This document shows, piece by piece, positions 22,097 to 33,034 of a DNA stretch of 64,000 bases. Each line of letters opens with the position of its first letter. Positions within the stretch are counted from its first letter, which is position 1. The position numbers were made by a program, and so were the translations under genes. The notes under the pieces are model-generated. The model ran no database searches. It worked only from the letters and a program-made list of their open reading frames with translations, and was not told the origin of the DNA. Where the stretch lies: assembly GCA_003439945.1 (NCBI GenBank), contig QVRM01005933.1, forward strand, positions 62,001 through 126,000. The letters are read 5' to 3'. Source of the stretch: Dermanyssus gallinae. Lineage: Eukaryota; Arthropoda; Arachnida; Mesostigmata; Dermanyssidae.

Positions 22097-23715
22097 GTGC
22101 GCCACACAGAGATGAAATCAGCAGAGGGCGATATTCGTTCTGCTGCTCGATCGCTACTGCCCTCAGACAAATTGGTACCACACGATGAACATACTGGGTC
22201 TGAGCTACGGAGCAAGCACCCAGTTACGCCAACCGGGTGTCAAGAACAGTTAGACCTTCTACAACAGCCCGCCACTCTAGATCTAGATAGAATTGAAGGA
22301 CCTCTCGTTTTTGAGACTATTCGATCTCTGCCGTTTGCAAGTGGAGCCGATTTAGACGGTCAACGGCCTAGACATCTTCGAGATATGCTTAGCCAGACGA
22401 TTTCATCTTCAGAGCGTCTACTAAACAAGCTGAACATTTTTATGGCTAAGGTGCTCAATGGGGCTTTGCCACCGTTCTACCAACCCGTTTTTTACGGTGC
22501 AAGTTTATCTGCCCTCCAAAAGAAGGATACTTCTATTAGGCTCATAGCATGAGGACTAACTCTGCAAAGAATAGCTTCAAAGATCGCGATGGCTATTAAC
22601 AAACGGGCCCATTGTTGCTGCGGTTTCACCCCAACAATGAGTGTTGCCATAAGAGGAGAAGCAGAGGCTACTGTACACGCTACACGCGCTTTTCTAAAGA
22701 CAGAAGGTCTGACAAAAGCAGTAGTTAAACTAGACTTCCGAGTCGCAAACCGGCATTCAGCAGGAAGACCCATTGGAACCAGCTTGTTCTGCCTCGGCAT
22801 ATATGATCAGGTATCAAGCCTACAGAGCCCTTTCAATGTCTGGTACTTAGACGACGCTGTCTTGGAAGGTCCCGCAAATGTCGTGGCGAGGAATTTGCAG
22901 ACTATATTGAACTTTGAGGAACCGAGAGGACTGGACCCTCAACGCGTCTAAATAGGAGGTTTTAGTTGTCGGGTATCCCTTAAGATCAAGCGTAAGCAAT
23001 ACAAGCAACCATGGAAACACTTCTAGGATATCTAGTGTAACTCAAGGTAACCTAGATGTTCTTCGTTCTTCTGTAATGCACCAAGGAATTCCACAGGCTC
23101 TTAATGCTAAACGAAACACCCTGTTAAAGATCCGCCCACGACTGACAAGTATGCATCTGCAGGTAGCTCTGTGCCTATGAAGACACCGTCTTGGCTCACC
23201 AAGATTTGTCTATATGCTACAAACATGCCAGACTCTGAAATGAATGGAAGGTCTTGCCGCCTACGACGAGACCGCTAGAGACATTCAATACAAGATACTA
23301 AACACGAACTCAGAAGGAAACACGTGAGAGGGAGTTAGCTTTTCTATCGAAAACGGAGGTCTTGAAATAAGAAGGGTCACAGATCTAGCTGCAGTGTGCT
23401 ATGCTGCATCTCTGAATCAATTTGGCGTCCTGACGAAATCATTGACGAGAAAGCAAATGTTGAACTAAAGAAGGCAACAATGGTGGCAGACACCACAGTC
23501 AGAAGTCAACTCGATCAAGGCCCCCTGAGAGAGCACGTAAGTCAAACTCTTCTTGACGCTTACAAAACAATGAAGTCCGCACGAGATATATTGAACAGTT
23601 TAACATCAACAAGAGAGCGTGCCGTCTTTCTAGCAGCTCAACAGCGCCTCCTTCAGCGGGCTGGCTTCAGGCGCTACCCTCCACGTCAGCTCGGCACCAT
23701 GCTGGAACCAAACTC
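22097..23715 (+). pseudogene. RLE-type LINE ORF, N-terminal to thumb region
   Basis: The segment 22240-22550 gives the pre-RT region (LPFASGADLDGQRPRHLRDM) and the first RT motif (LSALQKKDTSIRLIA). After one stop, 22589-22950 gives GGAEAAVHATRAFL-like sequence and VVKLDFRVANRHSAGRPIG, then SLQSPFNVWYLDDAVLEGP with the catalytic YLDD (about 22838-22860). Decayed post-RT sequence follows (LEIRRVTDLAAVCYAASLNQ) up to LGTMLEPNSW at 23710. It was a reverse transcriptase of an RLE-containing LINE; it is now broken by stops and shifts. Confidence 0.72.
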
Positions 23716-25360
23716 CTGGCGAAAGATCTACAGACCGTACTACTGTTTGAGAAAACGGGAGGGCTGACGCTTAACGCCTCTAAGTGTGAGGTTACAGCGA
23801 TAGGAGGCAATTCATAAGAGCAAGAGAAAGCTATTAATGATCATGTAAGCACTTCCCGAAATAATTTGCACGACACAAGATGACCTAGATATTCTGGGTG
23901 CTCTTGTTATGTGTAAAGGAATCCCACGGGTTCTTCGCGCAAAACGAGAAGCTCCTGGAAAAATTCCCCCGCGCTTGACAAATATGCACCCACAGGCGGA
24001 CCTTTGTCCGTGGAGGCACAGTCTTGAGTCACCAAGTTTTAACTATATGCTGCGAGCATCCCCGACCTTCACATATACCAAAGGCCTTGCTGCTTATGAC
24101 GAGACTACTAGGGTTATTCTGGGTGAGGTATTAAACATTAGTTTAGAGGAGAACTTATGGAAAAGAGCAAGCCTTCCAATAGCCTTCGGAGGCCTTGGTA
24201 TTAGAAAGTCCACCGACCTCGCCGCAGTGTGCTATGCTGCATCATTGAATCGATTTGGCTCTCTAGCCGAATCGCCTTGCTAATAAAGTTGCAATAATAG
24301 TGTTAAATAAAACTACAATGTTGGCAGATGCGACGATGAGGAGCCAACTTGACCCCGGCCCCCTGAAAGAGCACGTGAACCAACATTTTCTCGACGCTTG
24401 TAAAAGTAAGAAATCATCAAGGGATATCATGGTTCTCTTGATGATGACTTTACATTTTTTTAAAAGATTTTCCGTAAGATTAATGCCCGTGTACGGTTTT
24501 TTCATGTCATGGCTGATTTTTAATCTACTCCGGTATTTACCTTGTCTAAATTGGAAACCATGCAAACCAATTTAAGAGTGGCCGGTACTGGGTCTCGAAC
24601 CCAGTCCTCCCGAATGCAAGGCAAAGGCTTTGCCCACTAAGCCATCTTGCTCGGTGGTCATCAAGAGAACGTGCCGTTTTTATGCGGCTCAACATCCCTT
24701 CAGCGGGGGCTGGCGAGCACTGCCCTCCCGACAGCTTGGCACCATGCTGGACCCCAACTCCTTCCGCATGGTGTCAGCCCTTAGGATAGGCGCGCCCGTC
24801 TGCCAGCCTTTCTCATGTCTGTCATGCGGCCAACCTGACTCTGATGGTCAACACCCGTTAAGCTGTCTGAAAAGCCCCGGCAGACCTTCAAGACACGCGG
24901 AACTCAGCGCTATAGTAAGAAGAGCCCTTAGAAGGGCAGGGATATTATCCACACTCGAGCCGAAAGGTCTTTATGGAAGTAGTAAGCTACGACCTGACGG
25001 GGGTCACCACTCCGCTATGGTCACACGGTAAAAGCTTCGCATGGGATGTAACCGTTTCATGCACGGCGGCCTTCTCGTATCTACATCACAGCGCAGTTGA
25101 ATCTAGATGGGTTGCAGAACGCGCGGACTCTGAAAAACGAGGGAAGTATCTCGAGCTGTCAAGGAGGTACCACTTTATACCCATTGCATTGGAGACGCTT
25201 CGGCCCATTAGCACAGGTACGGCGAAAATCCTGAAGGATATTGAAAAGCGTATAGAAGATATTAGGGGTGATCGACGCGAGGCCATGTTTTTGAGACAGA
25301 TGATGTTTTTGGCCGTCTGTAGGGGAAACGTGGCTTCTATCATAGGCGCCATGAATTGAG
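23716..25360 (+). pseudogene. RLE-type LINE ORF, duplicated middle plus C-terminus
   Basis: This part restarts just after the RT box (DLQTVLLFEKTGGLTLNASK, 23725) and repeats the region already present at 22892-23715. It then goes on to the true C-terminus. That end has a finger (CLSCGQPDSDGQHPLSC, about 24820-24870), LRPDG (about 24985) and KSFAWDVTVSCTAAFSYLHH (about 25033). Next come YLELSRRYHFIPIALETLRP and RGNVASIIGAMN with a stop at 25359. Finger, RPD and DVTV in this order resemble the RLE end of R2-type LINEs (inference). A SINE-1 copy interrupts it at about 24430-24654. Confidence 0.72.
24480..24654 (-). repeat. SINE-1 (tRNA-derived), copy 2
   Basis: This is the best preserved copy. 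On the minus strand it has CCGAGCAAGATGGCTTAGTGG (A-box-like), CTTGCATTCGGGAGG (anticodon arm-like) and a perfect T arm, ACTGGG-TTCGAGA-CCCAGT (B-box-like). The shared body GGCCACTCTTAAATTGG follows. It is inserted in the second copy of the duplicated LINE segment, which is about 210 bp longer than the first. Confidence 0.82.
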
Positions 25361-25394
25361 GAAATGAGCAGAGCATCATGGACCTTGTTTAACG

Positions 25395-26100
25395 TTCATA
25401 ATAATAATAATAATAATAATAACGTTGAAACGAACCTACATCAGTTTCTCTAGAAGTCTTAACGGCATACGTGGCCGGAAGGATTCGCTTTCCACGTGGC
25501 GATACTTAACGAAACACAGCATAAGCCCTCAGGATAGGCTAGGTGACAAAGTATCTATACGTGCGGTCGACTTGCAGGTTTTGCGTTTTATTTACTTAAT
25601 TTGCGTCGGGTAGTCTTTATAGAAATGCGCAAGCAGTACGTATCCGTATGAACAAACCAACACTGGTTTTGAAGGCTGCATCATCGGCTTCCATTCAAGC
25701 AGTATAATTTATAAAGTATCCTTGCTTAGTATGTTGGACTATATATCACCCGGGGGGCACGTCACTTCTACGCATAATCCCAGGCGACGGCTTACGTCAA
25801 CTTAATTGTTGATGCGTGCCTTGAATATATCTAGTTTTTTTTAACAGCAAGCAGTTATTTTTCTAATAAATCGTGCTACCCGACCATTGCCAAGTACATC
25901 TTACGAGCGCATTGCTGTGTGAAATTGTTCCAAGTCCTGCTAAATCAAATCTGCTATTTTTAAACAAATGCTGTCTTTAGGCTATTTTCTTAAAGTCGTC
26001 TCAATTTCAGACCAACAGGAAAGTTGGTCCCTCGACGCACGAAGAATCATCATAACTGGTTCGGGTTTACGACATTGAAGTTGGTCCGAACCAACTAGTC
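25395..26100. other. No supported gene
   Basis: A short (TAA)n run lies at 25399-25423. Otherwise nothing was recognised. Confidence 0.4.
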
Positions 26101-26189
26101 TTGGTTAAAACTTTGCAGTTTTTTAAAAGTCGCAGCCAATGCGAGCTCTGCATTCGAGGCTTTCCAAGATATTGTTCCCAGCCTCTATG

Positions 26190-26720
26190 AATTATTTTCC
26201 TTGACTTGCTTGAGGTGCCCTGATGACGTGCTTAAGCAGCCGGCTAAAGCGGTTATTTCCCTTTTTCTCCAGGACTTTCTGGCTTCGACGTTTGAGCAAG
26301 AAGAGCTTGTATAGTTGGCACAGGCAAAGAATCACCCTTGAGAGTGCATGTGCTTACTCGGAAAGCCGAAAGCGTTACCAGCATATGCTACTTGCGGCAA
26401 GAACTGTCAGAAAAAAAACTCGATTCTTTGGGCAATTGTAATACAAAAAACAGTTGCAGGCGGCAAACGCATTCATTGGATCGGCCATCTGCACTGAATG
26501 TAGCCTCTAACTATACCATAGTCACTCCGGCGGATATAACCGACTTACTAAGCCAAACCAAATGCCACTGGTTTGGACACGCCCCCCCCCCCCCCTCCAA
26601 CTCCTCCCGATCCTCGAGACCCTCAAGGTATTCGAGAGGTTTGTCTTGACACAGCTTTATCAGATTATTGTGTCCCTCGACGTCCTGTCAACTGATCAGT
26701 TCGTCAACTTTTAGCGTCTC
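26190..26720 (+). pseudogene. Jockey/CR1-like LINE, region before the RT core
   Basis: A frame around 26600-26690 reads LETLKVFERFVLTQLYQIIV, then SLDVLSTDQF, matching the conserved 'LSKVFERV...QL...L.S.NLLS..QF' segment at the start of jockey/CR1 RTs. Upstream, 26223-26441 is basic and fits the linker between endonuclease and RT. A 15-base C run at 26584-26597 and frameshifts interrupt it. It could be the missing upstream part of the family seen at 19.4-20.8 kb. Confidence 0.5.
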
Positions 26721-26724
26721 GATT

Positions 26725-27789
<1,065 letters not shown>

Positions 27790-27794
27790 TACAT

Positions 27795-27960
27795 ACCATC
27801 CGCTAGGCGCTCGCCACTTTTGCTAATGGTCCATAGTACTGAGTAATGCTAATGGGGGGAGGTGTGTTTAGTGGGTAGGGGTCTTGGCGGGACAACATTC
27901 AACCGCTAGGATCGAATCACGGCACGGCCCGAGAGGGGGAGCTCCACGCACGCACAAACA
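27795..27960 (+). repeat. SINE-2 (tRNA-like), copy 1
   Basis: It shares CGCTCGCCACTTTTGCTAATGG and GGAGGTGTGTTTAGTGGGTA with the copies at 32740-32970 and 55885-55640. TTTAGTGGGTAGGGG is A-box-like and GGATCGAATCACGG is B-box-like. It lies in the putative intron after the secreted-peptide exon, on the opposite strand. Confidence 0.6.
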
Positions 27961-27980
27961 AGCAAACAAAAATTACATAC

Positions 27981-28273
27981 CAACTCTATCAGCTGCTTAA
28001 TGTTTTTCTGCAGATTTGCGTCTTCCTGGATTATTTTCTCGAGTCCTGGACGTATTTCGTTTAGTAGGTTCGTTTTTCCCTTCCGGAGCGCGTTCAAATA
28101 ATCCTCGCGGAGCGCGTGATAGTTTTCGTCGAGGAGCACGTTCAAGTGTTCCCCTTGAGCGCCTTCACATACTCCTCGTCGAGCGCGTTCAGGTTTTCCT
28201 CCAGTCCCGCTGCATAGCCAACCATTCCTACAGCTAGCAGCAGTATAGCGGGTATCACGGTGAGTAGCTTCAT
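27981..28273 (-). CDS. Secreted helical peptide, first coding exon (frameshifted)
   Basis: On the minus strand an ATG at 28273 opens a clear signal peptide, MKLLTVIPAILLLAVGMVGY, followed by AAGLEENLNALDEEYVKALKG. That frame then stops at about 28140. The next frame continues in the same style to 27981, with HLNVLLDENYHALREDYLNA and later LEKIIQEDANLQKNIKQLIE. It ends at a consensus donor, TTG|GTATGT. One missing G in the GGGG run near 28153-28156 explains the break. The product would be secreted, acidic to neutral, strongly helical and built of leucine-rich repeats of about 24 residues. No family was recognised. It is either a pseudogene or an assembly error in a real gene. Confidence 0.5.
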
Positions 28274-28337
28274 CTCGTCCACCTTCTCCACAAACAGACA
28301 GAAAACGATGAGAACTAACATCCGATGAGAGCCGAGC

Positions 28338-28343
28338 GACTGA
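28338..28343 (-). promoter_or_regulatory. Possible initiator of the secreted-peptide gene
   Basis: TCAGTC on the minus strand, 65 bases before the ATG, fits the arthropod initiator TCAKTY. A (TA)n run at 28410-28431 lies further upstream, too far for a usual TATA box. This is weak evidence. Confidence 0.2.
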
Positions 28344-28639
28344 GTAGCAAACTCACAATACAGCGACCAGCGCTTGGCAACTGGGCTCACTGGATGCAAT
28401 TGAACGATATATATATATATATATATATATAACACAAATCTATTGATATACGTGCATGTATAAGCATATATATATATATAGTCGCTAACAAGCATGCATA
28501 TCCTGTTAAAGCGGGGCAAATAAAACAGTTCTGTTTCGATTATCTTCACTAGATCAGAAATGTAATTATGAAATTTACGATTTCATAATTTATGATAAAT
28601 ACTGTTTGTTCAATTTGTTTGTGTTTCAACAAACTTAAG

Positions 28640-28830
28640 GTTTATTGACGGAACCGCAATTTCACAACGCTTAGCGTTCTCGTACATAGCCATGTTTAAA
28701 TTGTGTAATAGCAACAACATGATCTATTTCATACTTCATGCGTGTCTCACTCCATGCGAAACTACCAATTGATTGTCGCTAAAACTTCTCCCGTTCACAA
28801 ACATGACACGTTTTCTTCAACTTACTGTTG
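28640..28830 (-). repeat. 3' UTR copy of the jockey/CR1-like LINE
   Basis: About 190 bp match 19410-19600: GGTTTATTGACGGAACCGCA, TTTCACAACGCTTA, then GCGAAACTACCAATTG and CGTTCACAAACATGACACG. It is in the same (minus) orientation and has no coding part, so it is a heavily 5'-truncated copy. Confidence 0.8.
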
Positions 28831-28839
28831 TAACCCTGG

Positions 28840-29820
28840 TGACAATCACGCGAGTACAGGCGGCGTTGCCTTAACCGAAAGATTCTATACAACGCCATGC
28901 ATTTAAAAATGAAAAGCAAATGTTTCCGAGATTCACTTACGTGTACTAGTGGAGACTCAGAATAGAGCGCCCTAGTTTAAGACAACCTAAGCCGCTTTAC
29001 TTCGTTACGTTACTAAAAAAAAATGAAATTTAAATCAAGGTTTTTGACATGTGTGAGTGCGTCTCGTGCATGCTTGCCACGAAATTTTACAGCGATGCCT
29101 TGCGCGAAATTTTGTTTCGTTACGGTTGGCTTCCATACCTGGCGAAGGTAGCTTCCTAGGGCACGAATGACAAGCTGTGCTATGACGCAGACGGACACTT
29201 GACACGGGCAATTGACGCCCAAGACTATTATTTATGCCTTATGAGGAGGCATTAAACGTTCGGCGAATTCCGTACCCAACGGAACGGAACGACCCCGCCC
29301 GCCGACAAAGCATATTAGGCAGTTAACTAGACTAGCAGCAATAAAACGTAAAGTAATAAAAGTCGAAAAAAGGACGATGCGTTCTCCTTTTAGCACAGCG
29401 ACTTCGTGGGATTCAAGAAGTTGCGGTACGGAAGGAATAAATAAACAGCAGTCGGCAGGGTTGAGCGTGGTCACGACTTTTGTTCACCACGGCCCCTTAT
29501 TATGAGTTATTGCTATTCGGTGTTCTCGTCAGGTTGCTCGCCCGTTGCTAGCTGTAAGCACTCGGTCTAATAAAACAGCTGTCTCTACTGACCTTGACAA
29601 CACGCGGCCACTCAATATGGCCACGTTGCAAACCTCGTTTCATTAAGGCGATTTGCATTTTTTGGGCGTCAACAAGAAAATGTGTGCGTGTAAGGCGCGA
29701 TTTCGGCCTTTCGTACCTATAATAGATACCACAGACCTATAAGTGATTGCTTCAGACTTCACATTACCTGGTACAGTATGCAGATAGCGAATCTAGGCAG
29801 ATTACTAATTAATAATGCAT
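28840..29820. other. No supported gene
   Basis: Nothing was recognised on either strand. Confidence 0.4.
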
Positions 29821-29829
29821 AGCATTCAT

Positions 29830-30110
29830 TGGTTTTCCAATGCTTACTGAGTGTTTGCCTTCCATTGGAACAACCTCCTTTGTAATATCGACCTGGTCCT
29901 CTCTAAAACTGGGACCTAAAGCTAAGGCTTTCGACAGGTCTAGATATCTGCTCCCTCCAAAAGCTCTACATTCTTTTGCAATATCTTCAATGGACTCCTT
30001 CCCTAACCCACATACTCGACATTCTGTACTTTCCCCCTCTTTATATTTAGCTCGTTGTGTTATTGTATCATGGTATACCTATTTTACTCTAGCCTATTTT
30101 CCCGTTTTTC
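29830..30110 (-). pseudogene. LINE A, C-terminal fragment (third copy)
   Basis: Minus-strand nucleotides match 21400-21650: TACTGAGTGTTTGCCTTCCATTG, TATCGACCTGGTC, CATACTCGACATTCTGTACTTTC. The finger region is still readable but stops and indels break it. It lacks the 3' UTR. Confidence 0.72.
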
Positions 30111-30757
30111 CTTTCTAGCTATTGTACCCAATCCTTCTTTTCCAATATATCTAGCAAAACAGGAATGTCTTGTTTTCGAGTGACAGCAAAATTACACTAA
30201 TTTGTTAAACCGGTGACTAACTTCTTTTCGTGAAAGTCTAACACACACATAGCTGCGAGTTGGAGTTGTTTTTATCAAACCCGAAGCACTCGTGTTATTT
30301 TTAGAAGTATCTGTAACTGTGTAGCGTGTAGTAATAACTGTTTCGGAAGAAAAAACCGTCTGTCTTTAGGCACACCCTGCAGCGGTTGCAAATATTTTCA
30401 ATAACCTTCGCGTCACTACGCGGAGGGAAAAAGAACGTCACAGAGCAAAGCGAAACCTTCCTATTAAACTACCTTGTATCAACCTACCAGGTGCCAGCTA
30501 TTAAATAAAATGGACCTGTGTGTGTAATTGATTAGCTTTCTATTATAAAGTGCTGACTGGTTAATGAACGATGCAAACATGCAAATCGTGCATAACGTTC
30601 CTATCGGCAACGAACTATGTCCGCGCCGGTCTCAGTTCGGTCAAGTTTAGCAGTCTACTATTTACCAGCCGTAGCGTATCGACAACTGTCGCAAACTGTC
30701 AAAAACACAAAATCAGAAGAAACACAGGCTGAGTTTACCTCAGTTCTTGTGTTCGTC

Positions 30758-30900
30758 ATTAGAGCCTCATTCGCTGCACTACTTCTCTCGTCGGAAGCGT
30801 GAAGAAGATAGAGCTTCATGAGGAAACATTTTTGAAATGTATATTATACTCAATTTGAGTGAAATAAATATAATTGTAATTGTAAATTAGAGCCTCATTT
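30758..30900 (+). mobile_element. 115-bp truncated LINE tail with 14-bp target duplication
   Basis: ATTAGAGCCTCATT occurs at 30758-30771 and 30887-30900. Between them lies 115 bp ending TCAATTTGAGTGAAATAAATATAATTGTAATTGTAA. The same AATAAA-bearing end occurs at 55405-55440. A direct duplication around a short A-rich-tailed segment is the mark of target-primed retrotransposition. Confidence 0.7.
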
Positions 30901-31296
30901 ACACAAGACGCCAACGATAACCCGCAATATAATCTGCCGCGTGCACGACAGAAACGCTTTTCCATTTCTGTTTTGGCTGGCTTGGTGAACAACTTCCACT
31001 AGAGCCCCTTATGAACTTCTTCCCCGAAATGATAAAGAAAAAACGTCCCGCGTATTACCGAGCAAACTATCTTACTAGACGGTAGACATTTTAGATGTAG
31101 TAGATTTGTACTTGTTCGGGGAATGTAGTTTTAGCACGATTGGGCAGCAGCAGCGCAAAACGGCGCTGCGGTATATGTAGGCTTCGTTAGGCGCTTCGAC
31201 TCGCGACGTTTCCTCATCAAAACAGAGTCCCAATTTGTGTACAGGTTCTGTAACCAAGCTCTAGCCCCTTAACGTTAGAGGAGTCCCACTTTTCAC

Positions 31297-31301
31297 ATAT
31301 A

Positions 31302-31354
<53 letters not shown>
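31297..31354. repeat. (TA)n microsatellite
   Basis: A TA run directly upstream of the mariner copy; it replaces the region where the left terminal repeat would be expected. Confidence 0.95.
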
Positions 31355-31358
<4 letters not shown>

Positions 31359-31499
31359 CTTTTTAGAATTCGAATTTTGGCACGCTTTCACCGCTAATAG
31401 GAACTGCAACTTTTCGACTGCTAGCACTCAATATATTATGGTGATTGGCCGTTGCGATTTCGTTTGATAGCTTTTCCCGTGCAACGTATCGGCGTGATT

Positions 31500-32419
31500 T
31501 TTAAAAATTGAGAAAAAAGAGTTTCGAGTGGTTATCAAGCATTTTTATTTCAAAGGCGAATGAACATTAAGGAAATAGCGGAGGCATTAGGGATTAGTTT
31601 AGGCAGTGTGCATTTTATCCTACACGAAAACTTGAAGATGAAAGAGCTTAGAGCAAAATGGCTGCCGCATTTGCTCAACCAAGGCCAAAAAGACGCGCCT
31701 GTTTTGGCTTTACAGCAAAATTTGGCCAAGATGTCGAATAATCTGTCGGATTTTTGGTGCAGATTCATGACCGTCGATGAAAGCCGGGTTCATCACTACA
31801 CTCCCGAGACCCAAGAAGCATCTTGCCAATGGTGTGCACCTGATGAAGGACCTCCGAAGAGGGTGCGGACAACGGCATTGACCGGAAAGGTGATGGCTAC
31901 AGTTTTTTAAGACCAACGTAGAATAATGCTGGTCGACTACCTTGAGAGCTGTAAAACGATCACAGGAGAATATTATGCAAGACTGTTGGACTGCCGTTAG
32001 CAAGAACTCATCGTGAAACGGCCCGCTTTGCAGAAGAAGGTTGTCCCGTTTCACCAGGGCAATGCTCCTGCACACAAGTCCCGGCAAGCATCGGCAAAAC
32101 TGGCCCAACTGAGGTTCGAACTTATTGAACAACCCTCCTATTTTCCAGACCTGGCCCCCTCTGATTAGTTCCTCTTCGGACATTTGAAGAATAGTCTCGG
32201 TGGAAAGCGTTTTTCCAGCAATGAAGAGGTTAAGGCTGCTGTCAATGCCTATTTTCAGTCTAACGACGCGGAATTCTACTCAAGAGGTATGAAAGCTCTG
32301 AAATCTCGGTGAGAAAAGTGTATTGAGCTTCTCGGGGAGTATATCGAATAAGAAAAATTTAAAAACATGATTTGGAAAATTCTCGGTTTTCATTCTAAGA
32401 ACTTATTGAACTACCTGTA
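31500..32419 (+). pseudogene. mariner transposon, nearly complete but dead
   Basis: The ORF remnants run in order. KHFYFKGE-like N-terminus at 31540-31560, then IKEIAEALGISLGSVHFILH and LRAKWLPHLL. RFMTVDESRVHHYTPETQEA carries the first catalytic Asp (about 31770), followed by TGKVMATVF, then after a stop MLVDYLESCKTITGEYYARL. VPFHQGNAPAHKSRQ and FPDLAPSD (32150) follow. About 50 residues of the N-terminal DNA-binding domain are missing compared with usual mariner transposases. The second catalytic Asp is replaced by Gly (HQGN for HQDN), and stops occur. The right terminal repeat is recognisable at 32396-32417 (TTATTGAACTACCTG); no left one was found. Confidence 0.85.
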
Positions 32420-32739
32420 TATATATATATAGGACACGACGATTTTTAGACGTTTCTGCAAAGGATATATATGGCAACTTCGGTGTTCTGCCTCCACGGC
32501 AAGACAGAAGCCGATGACGACGCCTTGCACACTCTAGCCGTCTATGAAGCACTACATGCCAAAGAGGCACTCCGAAAGGCATGCAAGAATCCACAAGCTA
32601 CATTTGCGTATAGGGCGAAAACTGGAAACGGAGGAGCTCACTGGCGGAAGGATTACTGAGAGAGAAGGCTAATCTCAAAACGGAACGGCTTCGGCGACTC
32701 TCGGGACAGCAGGGAGGCGAACAGTGCTTACAGAAGACC

Positions 32740-32970
32740 GGGTTCACAGGTTAATGGGCAAAGCGTGTCTGATAAGGTGAGGAACCCGGGGGTGACTATG
32801 GCCGCTTGATCCGATTGGCACCCCCCATAGCTCCTGTCAGTCGGTAGCACTATTAAATGAAATCCAAACTGGCAGAGTGTGAAACTTAAGGGGGGAGGTG
32901 TGTTTAGTGGGTATGGGTCTCGGCGGAACAAGTTCTAACCGTCGGGGCCGAGTCCCACACAGCGCGGGTA
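32740..32970 (+). repeat. SINE-2 (tRNA-like), copy 2
   Basis: This is the fullest copy. GGTGAGGAACCCGGGGGTGA lies at about 32776 and a central part with CTTGATCC and TTGGCAC follows. Then come AAACTTAAGGGGGGAGGTGT, the A-box-like TTTAGTGGGTATGGG (32903) and the B-box-like GGGGCCGAGTCCC (about 32944). Together with copy 3 it defines a unit of about 230 bp. An unassigned short frame at 32471-32659 lies just upstream. Confidence 0.65.
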
Positions 32971-33034
32971 GGCTGCTGTGCCATACCCGTCGCGTCAGTG
33001 CGTAAATGCATTTACCATCCTTCAAAAAAAATAT

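Noticed and set aside
24581..24654. Possible genuine tRNA gene
   Set aside because: The T arm is perfect but the acceptor stem does not pair, and two more copies share the downstream body, so it is a SINE.
32471..32659. Plus-strand 62-codon frame before SINE-2 copy 2
   Set aside because: No recognised family. It could be part of the SINE-2 partner element, but no second copy was found to compare.
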